Notes under the pieces: generated by a model | Databases searched by the model: none | What the model was told of the DNA's origin: nothing | Seen by the model: the letters and a program-made list of their open reading frames with translations, nothing else | Assembly: GCA_023429845.1 (NCBI GenBank) | Contig: JAEZCY010000258.1 | Location: 1-13,637, forward strand | Source: Acidobacteriota bacterium | GTDB taxonomy: Bacteria > Acidobacteriota > Vicinamibacteria > Vicinamibacterales > Vicinamibacteraceae | Reading direction: 5' to 3' | DNA: 13,637 nt | Shown here: positions 12,614 through 13,637 of the stretch, piece after piece | Position numbering within the stretch: position 1 is the first letter of the stretch | Layout of the letters: each line of letters opens with the position of its first letter | Position numbers and translations under genes: made by a program

Positions 12614-13637
12614 ATGCTCGCGCGTGCGTCCCTCCTCGCGGCCCTCGCGGTTGCGGCAGCCACCCCTGTACTGGCCCAGACCGTCGATCCCCGCATCGAG
12701 AAGGCCCTCACGCAGATCTCGCCAGAGCGACTGAAGGCGACCGTCGACCGGCTCGCACGCTTCGAGACGCGTCACACGCTCTCCAGTCAGGACACGCCGG
12801 CCCGGGGCATCGGCGTGGCGGCGCAGTGGATCCACGACGAACTGCGCGCCGCAAGTCCACGGCTCCGCGTTGCCTTCGACGACTACGACATCCCGGCGCA
12901 GGGGGAGCGCATCGTGCGCGACGTGCGCGTCCGCAACGTCGTCGCCGTGCTGCCGGGCAGGTCGCCCCGTCGCATCTACGTCAGCGGCCACTACGACACG
13001 GTGGCGCGTCCGGTGCCGTTGCCGTCGTCTCCCGGTGTGGCCACTGGCGGCGCGCCAGCCAGATCGGCCAGCGGCGGTTTCGACTGGGCCGCGGGCGACA
13101 TCCCGGCGCCAGGCGCCAACGACGATGGCAGTGGCACGGCGCTGACGATGGAAGCGGCGCGGGTGCTGGCGGAGAGCGGCCTCGAGTTCGACGCCACGCT
13201 GGTGTTCATCGCGCTGGCGGGAGAGGAGCAGGGGCTCGTGGGCGCGCATCTGCACGCGCAGCGTGCCGTGGCAGAGAGAATCACGATCGACGCCGTCTTC
13301 AACAACGACATCATCGGCAACTCCGTGGGCGGCAACGGCATCGCCGACGCCGAGTCGGTGCGCGTGTTCGCCGAGGGGCCGGAGGACTCGACGGCGCGCC
13401 AGCTGGCGCGCTACGTCCGTCGCATGGCCGGACTCTACGTGCCGTCGCATCGGCTCCGTCTCATCGCGCGGCACGATCGATTCGGGCGAGGTGGCGACCA
13501 CACGGCGTTCAACCAGCGCGGGTTCGCCGGTGTGCGCTTCAGCGAGGCCAACGAGAACTTCGGGCGGCAGCACACGGTCGATGACACGCCAGACGGCGTG
13601 GACGCGGCCTATCTCGCGCGGAACACCCGTGTGCACG
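12614..13637 (+). CDS. Secreted M28-family zinc metallopeptidase (partial, runs off window)
   Basis: The first 341 residues of a secreted peptidase, cut by the window end. A signal peptide spans 1-21 (VLA|Q). The M28 two-zinc site is complete: H126 (SGHYDT), bridging D170 (GANDDGSG), catalytic E204 and ligand E205 (AGEEQGL), D232 (NNDIIGN) and H320 (RQHTVDDTPD). M28 enzymes remove amino acids from peptides, usually as aminopeptidases, here outside the cytoplasm. Between H126 and D170 lies an unusually long Pro/Ser/Gly/Ala-rich loop (about 130-166). The ATG is the first that gives a proper signal peptide. The open frame continues past 13637, so C-terminal domains cannot be judged. Confidence 0.93.
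   Translation, partial: MLARASLLAALAVAAATPVLAQTVDPRIEKALTQISPERLKATVDRLARFETRHTLSSQDTPARGIGVAAQWIHDELRAASPRLRVAFDDYDIPAQGERIVRDVRVRNVVAVLPGRSPRRIYVSGHYDTVARPVPLPSSPGVATGGAPARSASGGFDWAAGDIPAPGANDDGSGTALTMEAARVLAESGLEFDATLVFIALAGEEQGLVGAHLHAQRAVAERITIDAVFNNDIIGNSVGGNGIADAESVRVFAEGPEDSTARQLARYVRRMAGLYVPSHRLRLIARHDRFGRGGDHTAFNQRGFAGVRFSEANENFGRQHTVDDTPDGVDAAYLARNTRVH

Noticed and set aside
12515..13636. Minus-strand open frame of about 370 codons opposite the M28 peptidase
   Set aside because: The plus strand has a signal peptide and all five zinc ligands; the minus frame shows no motif.

Overview
The window is GC-rich, with genes packed on both strands, many GTG starts and several 1-14 nt gene overlaps. 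The gene mix (PQQ dehydrogenase with a fused cytochrome c, a secreted M28 peptidase, tandem ABC-2 exporters, a receiver-only regulator) suggests a soil or sediment bacterium, most like Acidobacteriota of the Vicinamibacteria type. That placement is an inference from gene style; there is no rRNA or other marker here. I found no tRNA, rRNA, CRISPR array, transposase, integrase or phage gene.

Left part (30-3980, minus strand). Four genes read leftward as one probable operon: a receiver-only response regulator, a periplasmic PQQ dehydrogenase with an N-terminal c-type cytochrome (the two share one base in a TGATG junction), an exported aldose-1-epimerase-like protein (6 nt gap), and a class I SAM methyltransferase (34 nt gap). 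The middle pair suggests periplasmic oxidation of an alcohol or sugar. The regulator has no kinase or output domain nearby.

Middle (4106-6758, plus strand). A NUDIX hydrolase is divergent from the operon. A repeat-filled gap follows, then an APC-family amino acid permease overlapping by 4 nt with an HD-domain hydrolase.

ABC block (6826-10615, plus strand). ATPase, ABC-2 permease, ATPase and ABC-2 permease follow one another. The first three are translationally coupled; the last permease sits 148 nt downstream behind a hairpin. They look like two related exporters with unknown substrates.

Right part (10701-13637, plus strand). A signal-peptide protein of unknown function has an ECF-like promoter candidate and the window's only clear intrinsic terminator. 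A 319-nt gene-free stretch rich in inverted repeats leads to a gamma-glutamylcyclotransferase-like protein. A secreted M28 metallopeptidase then runs off the window end.

The most unusual structure is a family of CCG-headed heptamer repeats at three gene junctions. One array supplies the apparent ATG of the first ABC ATPase, and another is translated in the N-terminus of the last ABC permease. Other points worth attention are the Asp-x-Asp (lanthanide-type) motif in the PQQ enzyme, stop-flush hairpins without T-runs, and -10-like hexamers very close to start codons.
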